Assembly: GCA_030680175.1 (NCBI GenBank)
Contig: JAUXWO010000050.1
Span: forward strand, 1-64,000
Length of the DNA stretch: 64,000 nt
Direction of reading: 5' to 3'
Origin: Vicinamibacterales bacterium
Lineage (GTDB): Bacteria > Acidobacteriota > Vicinamibacteria > Vicinamibacterales > UBA2999
Shown here: positions 27,157 to 35,285 of the stretch, piece by piece
Layout of the letters: each line of letters begins with the position of its first letter
How positions within the stretch are numbered: the first letter of the stretch is position 1
Position numbers and translations under genes: made by a program
The notes under the pieces: model-generated
What the model saw: only the letters and a program-made list of their open reading frames with translations
Databases searched by the model: none
What the model was told of the DNA's origin: nothing

Positions 27157-27807
27157 ATGATTCGATGGTTTCGCACGCAGACGGTGGCGCTGCTCACCGC
27201 ACTCAGCCGCCGGACGTCCGTGCGGGCGGTCGCCACGGCCAAGCTGCCGACGGAGTACGGCGAGTTCGAGATCCACGTCTTCGAGCACGCCTTTGGCGCC
27301 GAGACGCACGTGGCGCTCGTCCATGGCGCCCTCGGTGACGGCGAGAACGTCATCACGCGTGTCCACTCGTCCTGCCTGACCGGCGATATCTTCCACTCGG
27401 CGCGCTGTGACTGCGGCGCCCAGCTCGACGCGGCGCTCCGCCGCATCAGCGAGGACGGGCGCGGCATTCTGCTGTACCTGCACCAGGAGGGCCGCGGCAT
27501 CGGGCTCGCGAACAAGATCCGCGCGTATGCGCTGCAGGATGGCGGCTGCGACACCGTCGAGGCCAACGAGCGCCTCGGCTTCCCCGCCGACCTGCGCGAC
27601 TACCGCGTCGCGGTGCAGATGCTGCTGGCGCTCGGCGTGTCGTCGATCCGCCTGCTCAGCAACAACCCGAAGAAGCTGAGCGGCGTCACCGGCGAGGGCC
27701 TGTCAGTGAGCGAGCGCCTGCCGATCGAGATCCTGGCCACCGACGGCACGCGGCGCTATCTCACGACGAAGAAGGACAAGCTGGGCCACCTGCTGTCCTC
27801 GGTGTAG
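27157..27807 (+). CDS. ribA: GTP cyclohydrolase II
   Basis: A 216-aa stand-alone RibA domain without the RibB part. The zinc motif CLTGDIFHSARCDCG and the catalytic blocks LYLHQEGRGIGLANKIRAYALQ and LLSNNPKKLSGV are intact. It opens the imidazole ring of GTP to the 2,5-diaminopyrimidinone that starts riboflavin and several pyrimidine-derived natural products. The start is ATG 27157 or, equally possible, GTG 27130 in the same frame. The next gene starts 5 bp after its stop. A RibD-type reductase, a PTPS-like gene and methyltransferases lie within 8 kb, so this copy may serve a secondary pathway. Confidence 0.93.
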   Translation: MIRWFRTQTVALLTALSRRTSVRAVATAKLPTEYGEFEIHVFEHAFGAETHVALVHGALGDGENVITRVHSSCLTGDIFHSARCDCGAQLDAALRRISEDGRGILLYLHQEGRGIGLANKIRAYALQDGGCDTVEANERLGFPADLRDYRVAVQMLLALGVSSIRLLSNNPKKLSGVTGEGLSVSERLPIEILATDGTRRYLTTKKDKLGHLLSSV

Positions 27808-27812
27808 CCGGG

Positions 27813-29456
27813 ATGACGGCGTCCCCCGCGCCCGCCCCTCCGCCCGGCCGCGCCGGGTGGCGCCTCTGGCCGCAGGCTCTCGCGGCCCTCCTCCTCCTGA
27901 ACGCGTCGCTCACCTTCACCAATGTCTGGCCCACGCCGAAGGTGCGCTGGTCCTGGGCGATCTCGCTGGAACTGGCGCTGGTCGTGCTCGCCATCACCCT
28001 CGCGCCACACGCCGCGCGGCGCCTCGCGCGCCGCGTGCTGCCCGCGCTGTGGCTCGTGCTGGCGTTCGGCCGCTACCTCGCGGTGACGGGCCCGGGACTC
28101 TACGGCCGCGAGTTCAACATCTACTGGGACGGCGAGCACCTCGGCAACGTGACGGCGATGCTGGCGCGCGCCGTCCCGCCCTGGCTGCTCGCCGCCGGAG
28201 GCCTCGCGACGCTGCTGCTGCTGGCCGGCGCCTGGCTCGTCGCGCGCACGGCCCTCATGTGGATGGCCTCGGCGGCCTCCGCGCGCGAGGTGCGCCCGGT
28301 GCTCGCCACGCTGGCCGCCATTGTGGTGACGGCGTTTGCCGTCCAGGCGGCGCCCACACGGCCGGAGGCCACGCTGCGATTCGCCGAGCCGGTCACGCCC
28401 GCCTATGCCCGCCAGGTGCGCAATGTCCTCGCCCTCGCCGGGCCAGGGCCCGTGCTCGGCGCGACCCCGGAGGCGCTCGACCTCCCCCTCGATGGCCTCG
28501 GCGGCGCGGACGTGCTCGTCGTATTCGTGGAGTCGTATGGCGCCATCACCTACGACGACCCGCGGTTCGCCGGGTCGCTCGCCGCGAGCCGCGGCGATCT
28601 CGCGGTCGCCGCAGAGGAGACGGGCCGCCACGTCCTGTCCGCGTTCGTCGCCCCACCGACGTTCGGCGCCTCCTCGTGGCTCTCGCATCTGAGCTTCCTG
28701 ACCGGGGTCAATGTCCGCGATCAGTACGCCTACACCGCCCTGATGGCGTCAGACCGCGACACCTTGCCCCGGGCGTTCCGGCGTCGCGGCTACCGCAGCG
28801 TGGCGCTGATGCCCGGCATGCGGCAGCTCTGGCCCGAGGGGGCGTTCTACGGCTTCGATGCAATCTACGGTCGCGCGGCCCTGGACTACCAGGGGCCGCA
28901 GTTCGGGTGGTGGAGCATCCCCGATCAGTACGCCCTCGCGAAGCTCGACGCGCTCGAGCGGCTGCGCGCGGACCGCGCACCGGTATTCGCCTTCTTCCCG
29001 ACGAGCACGACCCACGCGCCCTTCGGCCCGGTGCCGCCCTATCAGCCGGACTGGCCACGGATCCTCACCGCCGAGCCCTTCGACGCCGGCGAGGCGGCCG
29101 CCCGTCTGGCCGCGTGGCCCGACCTCACCAACCTCGCGCCGAGCTATCTGCAGGCGACCGCCTACGAGTTCGTCACCTTCGCGGGCTACCTGCGACAGCA
29201 CGCCGCCGACGATCTCGTGATGATCCTGATCGGCGACCACCAGCCGCCCGCCGCCGTGAGCGGGCCCGATGCGCCCTGGGAGGTCCCCATCCACGTGATT
29301 GCACGGCAGCCCGCGATCGTGGACCATCTGCTCGCGCACGGGTTCCGCCGCGGGATGACGCCCGAACGGCCGGCCATCGGCGCGCTCCACGCCCTCGTGC
29401 CCACCCTGATGGGCGCGTTCAGCACGCCGGCTACCGCCGCTCCCGCTGCACGCTGA
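27813..29456 (+). CDS. Alkaline-phosphatase-superfamily membrane sulfatase/phosphotransferase-like protein
   Basis: A 547-aa protein with four or five N-terminal membrane helices (LAALLLLNASLTF, ALVVLAITLAPHA, LLAAGGLATLLLLAGAW, VLATLAAIVVTAFAV) and a C-terminal periplasmic domain. VLVVFVESYGAITYDD (metal-ligand Glu), SWLSHLSFLTG (candidate Ser/Thr nucleophile), ALMPGMRQLWP and LIGDHQPPAAV (Asp-His metal ligands) match the LtaS/sulfatase-like fold. It could transfer phospho-alcohol groups to or from an envelope glycolipid; with the neighbouring CDP-alcohol phosphatidyltransferase this hints at lipid head-group chemistry. The last 26 bp overlap the convergent DoxX gene. Confidence 0.82.
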   Translation: MTASPAPAPPPGRAGWRLWPQALAALLLLNASLTFTNVWPTPKVRWSWAISLELALVVLAITLAPHAARRLARRVLPALWLVLAFGRYLAVTGPGLYGREFNIYWDGEHLGNVTAMLARAVPPWLLAAGGLATLLLLAGAWLVARTALMWMASAASAREVRPVLATLAAIVVTAFAVQAAPTRPEATLRFAEPVTPAYARQVRNVLALAGPGPVLGATPEALDLPLDGLGGADVLVVFVESYGAITYDDPRFAGSLAASRGDLAVAAEETGRHVLSAFVAPPTFGASSWLSHLSFLTGVNVRDQYAYTALMASDRDTLPRAFRRRGYRSVALMPGMRQLWPEGAFYGFDAIYGRAALDYQGPQFGWWSIPDQYALAKLDALERLRADRAPVFAFFPTSTTHAPFGPVPPYQPDWPRILTAEPFDAGEAAARLAAWPDLTNLAPSYLQATAYEFVTFAGYLRQHAADDLVMILIGDHQPPAAVSGPDAPWEVPIHVIARQPAIVDHLLAHGFRRGMTPERPAIGALHALVPTLMGAFSTPATAAPAAR

Positions 29457-29889
29457 ACGGCAGCCGGCCCTGATGCAGGGCGAGTGCGCACAGCCCGCCG
29501 AGCACCGGCAGGCCATACGGATTCGTCAGGTACGCGTACTTGAAGATCAGGTCGCTCGCGAAGTGGAAGTTCAGCACCATCACGAACATCACGGCCGCGG
29601 CAACGCGCACCTGCACGCCCAGGATCAGCGCGACGCCGATCGTCAGCTCGCCGATCGTCACCAGCCGCGCGAACACCGGCGCGCCGGGGATGGCCAGCGT
29701 CTCGAGATACCAGCGGACCATCGGCGGGGCCGCATCACGCCACTGCCCGAGCAGCGCCGTGAGCGGGGCGCTGTCGGTGATCCATCCGATCTTCCCGATC
29801 CCCATGAAGAGCACGAACACCCCGAGCGCGATCGACAACACGCGCATGCCCGCGCCCGCACTGCCCGTTCCGATCGTCCTGAACGCCAT
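29431..29889 (-). CDS. DoxX family membrane protein
   Basis: A 152-aa protein with four membrane helices. GVFVLFMGIGKIGWI, then ARLVTIGELTIGVALILG, VAAAVMFVMVLNFHFASDLIF and GLPVLGGLCALALHQGRLPF are typical of the DoxX/DoxD group, quinone-linked or redox-associated proteins of uncertain role. Its ATG overlaps the TGA stop of the upstream phosphatidyltransferase (TGATG), which indicates translational coupling. Its 3' end overlaps the convergent sulfatase-like gene. Confidence 0.82.
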   Translation of the reverse strand: MAFRTIGTGSAGAGMRVLSIALGVFVLFMGIGKIGWITDSAPLTALLGQWRDAAPPMVRWYLETLAIPGAPVFARLVTIGELTIGVALILGVQVRVAAAVMFVMVLNFHFASDLIFKYAYLTNPYGLPVLGGLCALALHQGRLPFSVQRERR

Positions 29890-30608
29890 CACCCCTCCAC
29901 GCCACGCCGGCCGTAGAGCCAGCGGATGTCCACCGAGAACGACCACGCGAGCGCGCCGAGCACGAGGGCCGCGGCGGCGCCGCTGAACGGCACCGGCACG
30001 ATCGGGGCGAGCGCCACGACCAGCCCGACGATGAACGCGACGGCGACGGCCTTGCCGCGCAGGCTCGACCCGAGGGGGGCGGCCATCCACGGCCACCACC
30101 AGCCGGCCGCCACGAACCCATAGCGCATCACGCCGCCGGCCAGCACCCAGCCGCCGGCCTTGTCGTGCTGCCACACCAGCACCGTGAGCACGAGGATCAG
30201 GAACGCATCCGTCTCCATGTCGTAGGACGCGCCGAAGACGCTGGTGGTCCGGTCGCGACGCGCAAGCCAGCCATCCACGCCGTCGAACCCGACGATGACG
30301 GCCGTGACGGCGAGCGCCGCCCACGCCGCGTGCACCGTGGCCGGTTCGCCAACGAGCCCCGCGATGAGCGCCACGCCCATCACGCGGATCGTGGTGACGG
30401 CATTGGCGGCGCCGAGGACGCGATGCGGGTGCCACCGGGCGATCGCGGCACAGGCCACGGCCATCATGCCGGCGAAGACCGCGGCGGTCTTCCACGCATA
30501 CCACTGGCCAGCGCCGATCAGCGGCCCGGCAAGGGCCGCCACGGCGGCGATGCCGCCCCCGCCGAGGACGGCCATCGAAACGAGCGTCGCGAGCGGCGAG
30601 GAACGCAC
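29889..30608 (-). CDS. CDP-alcohol phosphatidyltransferase family protein
   Basis: A 239-aa polytopic protein starting with GTG at 30608. The catalytic signature D-G-x2-A-R-x8-G-x3-D-x3-D is complete in FDGVDGWLARRD followed by FGASYDMETD. Such enzymes swap CMP on a CDP-alcohol for an alcohol acceptor, making phospholipid head groups or soluble phosphodiesters. The acceptor cannot be read from sequence. It is coupled to the DoxX gene downstream and divergent from the MDR dehydrogenase, with a short heptamer repeat in between. Confidence 0.88.
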   Translation of the reverse strand: MRSSPLATLVSMAVLGGGGIAAVAALAGPLIGAGQWYAWKTAAVFAGMMAVACAAIARWHPHRVLGAANAVTTIRVMGVALIAGLVGEPATVHAAWAALAVTAVIVGFDGVDGWLARRDRTTSVFGASYDMETDAFLILVLTVLVWQHDKAGGWVLAGGVMRYGFVAAGWWWPWMAAPLGSSLRGKAVAVAFIVGLVVALAPIVPVPFSGAAAALVLGALAWSFSVDIRWLYGRRGVEG

Positions 30609-30624
30609 GACGACCAGCGTACTG

Positions 30625-30660
30625 GAAACTTTGAACTTTGAAGTTTGAACTTTGAACTCC
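30625..30660. repeat. Tandem heptamer repeat GAACTTT
   Basis: Four to five copies of the AT-rich unit TTTGAAC/TTTGAAG in the gap between two divergent genes, just before the ribosome-binding site of the MDR gene. It stands out sharply from the GC-rich surroundings and may be part of the promoter region. Confidence 0.85.
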
Positions 30661-30673
30661 AGAATGGAGCTTC

Positions 30674-31687
30674 ATGCCTGACGCCGCCGAGGCCTTCTGG
30701 ATCACCAGCCCTGGTCGTGGGGAGCTGCGCCGCGTGCCGCTGCCCCGGCCCGGCGCGGACGAGGTGGTCGTGCGCGCGCTGTACAGCGGGGTCAGCCGGG
30801 GCACGGAGGCGACCGTGTTCCTCGGGCGGGTGCCGCCGGGCGAGTGGGATCGGATGCGTGCCCCGTTCCAGGAGGGCGACTTCCCCGGGCCGGTGAAGTA
30901 CGGCTACGCGAACGTCGGCCTCGTCGAGCACGGGCCACCGGCGCTCGTCGGGCGTACCGTCTTCGCGCTCTATCCCCACCAGACGCGCTACATCGTCCCG
31001 GCGTCGGCGGTGCATGTGCTGCCGGATGACGTGCCCGCGGCACGTGCCATTCTCGCGGCGAACCTCGAGACCGCCGTCAACGGGATCTGGGACGCCGAGG
31101 CCTGCGCCGGCGACCGCATCACCGTGATCGGCGCGGGCGTGGTGGGATGCCTCGTCGCGTGGCTGGCCGGACGCCTCCCGGGATCCGATGTCGAACTCGT
31201 CGATCACAACCCCGCGCGAGAACCGATCGCACGAGCGCTCGGCGTCGGCTTCGCGTCACCGGAAACGGCGCGCGGGCACGCGGATCTCGTCATCCACGCG
31301 AGCGGCGCGCCCGAGGGCCTCGCGCGCGCCCTCGACCTCGCGGCCTTCGAGGCGACCATCCTCGAGATGAGCTGGTACGGCGACCGGGTGGTCCCGCTGC
31401 CGCTCGGCGGGGCGTTCCACTCGCAGCGGCTGACGATCCGGGCCTCTCAGGTCGGCCACGTCGCGCCATCGCACCGCGCGGGCTGGGACCACCGCCGCCG
31501 TCTCGCGCTGGCGCTGTCGCTCGCCAGCGACCCCGCCCTCGACATCCTCATCACCGGCGAGAGCCCCTTCGAGACGCTGCCCTCGGTGATGGCGCACCTC
31601 GCGGGGGCGCCGCCCGACACGCTCTGCCACCGGATTCGCTATCCGGACCCGCACGCCGACAGCCGGCAGCTGAGAGCCGAGAGCTGA
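30674..31687 (+). CDS. Medium-chain dehydrogenase/reductase (zinc-type alcohol dehydrogenase-like)
   Basis: A 337-aa protein. The GroES-like N-terminal half has [19 protein letters not shown] and [16 protein letters not shown]. The Rossmann half has [18 protein letters not shown] (GxGxxG) and [16 protein letters not shown]. The catalytic-zinc Cys-His pattern is not obvious, as in other members found next to PTPS-like genes. The substrate is unknown. The last residues (DSRQLRAES) are encoded by the start of the downstream tandem repeat, so the C-terminus has drifted. The PTPS-like gene, glycosyltransferase and methyltransferase follow in the same direction. Confidence 0.88.
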   Translation: MPDAAEAFWITSPGRGELRRVPLPRPGADEVVVRALYSGVSRGTEATVFLGRVPPGEWDRMRAPFQEGDFPGPVKYGYANVGLVEHGPPALVGRTVFALYPHQTRYIVPASAVHVLPDDVPAARAILAANLETAVNGIWDAEACAGDRITVIGAGVVGCLVAWLAGRLPGSDVELVDHNPAREPIARALGVGFASPETARGHADLVIHASGAPEGLARALDLAAFEATILEMSWYGDRVVPLPLGGAFHSQRLTIRASQVGHVAPSHRAGWDHRRRLALALSLASDPALDILITGESPFETLPSVMAHLAGAPPDTLCHRIRYPDPHADSRQLRAES

Positions 31688-31711
31688 AAGCTGAAAGCCG
31701 ACAGCCGACAA
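31658..31711. repeat. Tandem repeat AGCCGAGAGCTGAAAGC
   Basis: Six degenerate 7-bp units of AGCYGAGAGCTGA/AAGCTGA type spanning the 3' end and stop codon (31685-31687) of the MDR gene. Its complement is the same family as at 14505 and 20958. Confidence 0.82.
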
Positions 31712-31734
31712 TTGAATCCAGGGAGGCCCCCACG

Positions 31735-32145
31735 ATGTACACCGTGACCGTCCGCGACCACATGATGATCGCGCACAGCTTTCAGGGCGAGGTCTTCGGC
31801 CCCGCCCGCCGCCTGCACGGCGCCACCTACGTCGTCGATCTCGAGTTCCGCCGTCCCGATCTCGACGCGGACGGCATCGTCGTGGACATCGGCCGCGCGG
31901 GCGAGGCGCTCAAGGCCGCCCTCGCGGATCTGAACTTCCGCAATCTCGACGAGGTGCCGGCGTTCGCCGGTCGCAATACGACGACGGAGTTTCTGGCGCG
32001 CGTGGTGTTCGACCGGATCCGCGAGGCGATTGGACGCGGCGAGCTCGGCCCGGGCGCACGGCAGGTCGTGTCGATGCGCGTGACGCTGCACGAGTCGCAC
32101 GTGGCCTCCGCCGGCTTCGAAGGCCCCGTCGGCGCCGGGGCGTAA
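31735..32145 (+). CDS. 6-pyruvoyl-tetrahydropterin synthase (PTPS)/QueD-like protein with altered metal site
   Basis: A 136-aa protein, ATG 31735 with GGGAGG 8 nt upstream. The T-fold pattern is clear: [75 protein letters not shown] and [15 protein letters not shown]. In canonical enzymes zinc is held by a His in AxH and by HGH; here the second part reads HGA, so one ligand is missing, and the catalytic Cys of the N-terminal loop is absent. It may have a different substrate or mechanism. The stop is 2 bp from the glycosyltransferase start. Confidence 0.87.
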   Translation: MYTVTVRDHMMIAHSFQGEVFGPARRLHGATYVVDLEFRRPDLDADGIVVDIGRAGEALKAALADLNFRNLDEVPAFAGRNTTTEFLARVVFDRIREAIGRGELGPGARQVVSMRVTLHESHVASAGFEGPVGAGA

Positions 32146-32147
32146 AC

Positions 32148-33203
32148 GTGCGTCCTGTCGCCCTCCTCGTCCCCGGCCGGATCGACACGCGCACGGGCGG
32201 CACGATCTACGACCGGCGGATGGCCGAGGGCCTCGGCCTGCTCGGATGGGCCGTCGAGGTCCATGCGCTCGACGCGAGCTTCCCGCGGCCCACCGCCGCC
32301 GCCCTCGCCCACGCCGGCGAGGTCGTGGATGCGCTGCCCGAAGGCGGGGTGGCGATCATCGACAGCCTCGCGGCCGGCGCCATGCCGGCGCTGGTGGAGC
32401 GCGCCCGGTCACGCGTCGCGGTCGTCGCGCTGATGCACCTGCCGCTCATCGCCGATCCCGCGATCGATGCGCAGGCCGCCGGCGCCTTCGCCGTCGATGA
32501 GGGCCGCGCCCTGGCCGCGGCGCACCATGTCGTGATCACCGGCGCGGCGGCGGTGGACCTGCTGGCGCCGTACCGGATCGCGCCGTCGCGCCTGACGATT
32601 GTCGAACCGGGTACCGACCCGGCGCCTCTGGCCCGCGGATCCGCCGATGGCCTCGTGCACCTGCTGTCGGTGGCGACGGTTCATCCCGGCAAGGGCCACG
32701 AGATGCTGCTCGGCGCGCTCGCCGACGCGGCGGTGCACGGCTGGCGCCTGACCTGCGCGGGCAGCCTGACGCGTGATGCGGCGACGGCCGCTCGCGTCGC
32801 GGACACCGCGCGGCGCCTGGGCCTCGAGGACCGGGTCCGGTTCGCCGGCGATCTCGCGCCCGAGGCGCTGGCCGCGTGCTACGACGCCGCGGATGTGTTC
32901 GTGCTCGCGACCAGGCGAGAAACCTACGGGATGGCCGTTGCCGAGGCGCTGGCGCGGGGACTGCCGGTCGTGGCGACGCGCACCGGCGCGATCCCCGCCC
33001 TCGTCGGCACGCGGGCGGGCCTGCTCGTCGATGTCGACGATCGTCGCGGCCTGGCAGAGGCGCTCGCGCGCGTAATCACGGACGCCTCGCTCCGCGAGAC
33101 GCTCAGAGCGGGGGCACAGGAGGCACGCGGGCAGCTGCCCGCGTGGGAGGAGGCCTGCCGGCGGATGGCGCAGGTCCTCGAGGCGCTGACACATGATGGA
33201 TGA
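32148..33203 (+). CDS. Glycosyltransferase family 4 (GT-B)
   Basis: A 351-aa protein from the GTG at 32148, two bases after the PTPS-like stop. N-terminal VPGRIDTRTGGTIYDRRMAEGL is a typical GT4 opening. The C-terminal nucleotide-sugar domain has VATVHPGKGHEMLLGAL, VRFAGDLAPEALAACYDAAD and VFVLATRRETYGMAVAEALARGLPVV (E-x7-E motif). It would attach a sugar to the product of the pathway or to a lipid; donor and acceptor are unknown. Its 3' end overlaps the methyltransferase gene by 11 bp, so this is a tight operon. Confidence 0.9.
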   Translation: MRPVALLVPGRIDTRTGGTIYDRRMAEGLGLLGWAVEVHALDASFPRPTAAALAHAGEVVDALPEGGVAIIDSLAAGAMPALVERARSRVAVVALMHLPLIADPAIDAQAAGAFAVDEGRALAAAHHVVITGAAAVDLLAPYRIAPSRLTIVEPGTDPAPLARGSADGLVHLLSVATVHPGKGHEMLLGALADAAVHGWRLTCAGSLTRDAATAARVADTARRLGLEDRVRFAGDLAPEALAACYDAADVFVLATRRETYGMAVAEALARGLPVVATRTGAIPALVGTRAGLLVDVDDRRGLAEALARVITDASLRETLRAGAQEARGQLPAWEEACRRMAQVLEALTHDG

Positions 33204-34068
33204 ATCACTTGCCGAATGGCTCCGGCTGCGGGAGGCCGCCGATCACCAGTCCCGATCGGAGACCGTGCTGGACGCGGTCCAGCGCCGAGTGCTTGCGGAC
33301 GGCCCCATCCGCGTGCTCGATCTGGCCACCGGCACGGGTTCGAATCTGCGCTACCTGATCCCGCGGCTGCCCCCCACGCAGCGGTGGCTCGTCGTCGATC
33401 GCAGCCCCGTGCTGCTCGCCCACCTGCGCACGCGGACGATCGAGTGGTCGCGCGCGCAGGGACTCGAGGCGCGCGAGACGGGCGAGGGCCTCGCGATCAC
33501 CGGGCCCGCGCTCGACTGCCACATCACCACGCGCGTGCAGGATCTGGACTCGGTGGACCTGCCGGACCTCTTCGACGGCCGGCACCTCGTCACGGCATCG
33601 GCGCTGCTCGACCTCGTCTCGGGGACGTGGCTCTCGACGCTGGCCGCGCGCTGCCGCGCGGCGCGGGCCGCTGCGCTCCTCACGCTCACCTACGATGGGC
33701 ACTCCACCTGCGAGCCGCGCGAGCCGGAAGACGCGATGGTCCGCGCCGCCTTCAACCGCCACCAGGCACGCGACAAGGGACTCGGCGGCCCCGCCGCCGG
33801 ACCCAACGCGGCCTCCACCGCCGTGCGCGCGTTCGCCGACCTCGGCTTCGAGGTGCGCAGCGAGACGAGCGACTGGCAGATCGAGCCCGACGCCCGGGCG
33901 TTCCAGACGTTGCTCATCGACGGCTGGGCGAGCGCCGCAACCGAAGAGACGCCGGAGGCGGCCGGGGTGTTCGCCGACTGGCGGGCGCGGCGCCTCGCGC
34001 ATGTGGCCGAGGGCCGATCGCGGCTCACGGTGGGCCACCGCGACGTGGGCGCGTGGCTCGAACGATGA
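33193..34068 (+). CDS. Class I SAM-dependent methyltransferase
   Basis: A 291-aa protein. The SAM motif is IRVLDLATGTGSNLRYLIPRLP, with a motif-II acid in WLVVDRSPVLL and a late ALLTLTYDGHS. The N-terminal helix (DESLAEWLRLREAADHQSRS) resembles small-molecule methyltransferases found beside PTPS-like genes. The substrate is not predictable. Start overlaps the upstream glycosyltransferase; a second ATG lies one codon on. It is the last gene of the plus-strand operon (30674-34068) and is followed by the structured repeat. Confidence 0.88.
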   Translation: MMDESLAEWLRLREAADHQSRSETVLDAVQRRVLADGPIRVLDLATGTGSNLRYLIPRLPPTQRWLVVDRSPVLLAHLRTRTIEWSRAQGLEARETGEGLAITGPALDCHITTRVQDLDSVDLPDLFDGRHLVTASALLDLVSGTWLSTLAARCRAARAAALLTLTYDGHSTCEPREPEDAMVRAAFNRHQARDKGLGGPAAGPNAASTAVRAFADLGFEVRSETSDWQIEPDARAFQTLLIDGWASAATEETPEAAGVFADWRARRLAHVAEGRSRLTVGHRDVGAWLER

Positions 34069-34109
34069 CGAGCGGCCGGGCTCGTGGTGTGGATCGACCT
34101 AGGAGGTCC

Positions 34110-34191
34110 TCTCAGGGCCTCGGCTCGTGCGCGTGTCTGCGGGCCGCCCACCGGGCGGCCCGGCAGGCGACCATCAACGACACCCCCCTAG
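34110..34191 (-). repeat. Partial or divergent copy of the stop-anchored structured repeat
   Basis: On the minus strand it begins CTAGGGGGGTGTCGTTGATG, followed by the hairpin GGGCCGCCCGGTGGGCGGCCC, matching the first half of the element next to it but diverging afterwards. It stands in tandem with the full copy at 34196-34298. Confidence 0.75.
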
Positions 34192-34195
34192 TGGC

Positions 34196-34298
34196 GTGTA
34201 TCGACTGAAGAGGTACTACCAGCGCCTCTGCTCAGCCGCGATCCTGCGGGCCGCCCAACGGGCGGCCCGGTAGTAAATCGTCAACGACACCCCACTAG
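34196..34298 (-). repeat. Stop-anchored structured repeat, copy A (about 103 bp)
   Basis: On the minus strand it begins CTAGTGGGGTGTCGTTGACG, where TAG is the stop codon of the RibD-type gene. It contains a strong hairpin (GGGCCGCCC-gtt-GGGCGGCCC), an outer pairing ACTACC/GGTAGT, and ends near GTCGATACAC. It is nearly identical, in inverted orientation, to 36804-36907. The structure could act as a terminator, a 3'-UTR element or a non-autonomous mobile unit. Confidence 0.9.
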
Positions 34299-35239
34299 AG
34301 GATGCGCGCGACGGGCGCGGGGGGGGGCGCGGCCGATGGCGCGGACCGAAGATCGCAGTCGAACAGCAGATCGCCGCCCATGCGGAAGACCCGGTACGCG
34401 GGTCGCGGGCAGGCACCGAGCCGTACGGCGGGCGCCATCCGGATCCCCGGCCGGCCCTCTCCGATGAACATCGGCGCCACGGCGACCTGCAGGCGATCGA
34501 GCAGGGAGGCCTCGAGCAGCGTCGACACCGTCACGCCCCCGCCCTCGACGAAGATCCGCGCGCAGCCGCGCGCGCGAAGCGCCGCGATCACCTCGCGCAT
34601 CATCGCCGGGACCGAGTCCGCATCGAGCGCCAGCACCTGTGCCGCGCCCACATGCGTCTCCCCCGCCGCCAGCCGGCGTCGCGCGCAGGCGTACAGCGTC
34701 GGCGCAGTCGTTTCGGTGAAGACACGCGCCGCGGGGTCGAGCCGGCGTTCGGGATCGACCACGACACGGAGCGGGTGCGGGCCGGTGACCAGGCGGGTCG
34801 TCAACTGCGGGTCATCGGCCGCGACCGTGCCGGCGCCCACGACGACGGCGTCGGAGAGAGCGCGGAGGCGGTGCATGTGCACCATGTTCTCGGGCCCCGT
34901 CACGTACTGTGACTCCCCGGAGCTGGTGGCGATGAAGCCGTCGAGGCTCTGCCCGAGGTGCCCGAGCGTCATGGGGCGCACGGACGTCGCGCTGCAGAGC
35001 GGCAGGTAGAGGTCGAGCCCCGGGGACCGCGGATCGTCGTCAGGCACGTGCAGCCGCCAGCCCACGCCAGGCTGCCAGGACAGCACGCGCGTCGGCGCGC
35101 CCTCGGAGGCGCGATGGAGGCGGCCCTCGGCATCGGCGACAAACGACGCGGGCTCACCGTTGCGCTCGAGGGCGCCGGCCAGGGCGCCCGCCGCCAGGAC
35201 AAGCGGCCAGGCGGGATCCGCCACTGACCCGTGAGACAT
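34295..35239 (-). CDS. RibD C-terminal-domain reductase with extra N-terminal region
   Basis: A 314-aa protein. Residues about 90-300 form the RibD_C/DHFR-like domain: MTLGHLGQSLDGFIATSSGE, DAVVVGAGTVAADDPQLTTR, PLRVVVDPERRLDP and RIFVEGGGVTVSTLLEASLLDRLQV. In riboflavin synthesis this domain reduces the ribosyl chain of the pyrimidine made by RibA. The first 90 residues are an unrelated soluble segment and there is no deaminase domain. Located beside RibA, PTPS-like and methyltransferase genes, it likely acts in a dedicated pathway. Its start codon shares CATG with the divergent plus-strand frame, and the stop codon lies in a structured repeat. Confidence 0.87.
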   Translation of the reverse strand: MSHGSVADPAWPLVLAAGALAGALERNGEPASFVADAEGRLHRASEGAPTRVLSWQPGVGWRLHVPDDDPRSPGLDLYLPLCSATSVRPMTLGHLGQSLDGFIATSSGESQYVTGPENMVHMHRLRALSDAVVVGAGTVAADDPQLTTRLVTGPHPLRVVVDPERRLDPAARVFTETTAPTLYACARRRLAAGETHVGAAQVLALDADSVPAMMREVIAALRARGCARIFVEGGGVTVSTLLEASLLDRLQVAVAPMFIGEGRPGIRMAPAVRLGACPRPAYRVFRMGGDLLFDCDLRSAPSAAPPPAPVARIL

Positions 35240-35285
35240 GCCCCGCCACTATGCCATCGCGGTCGAGAAAATGCCAAGATGCGGC

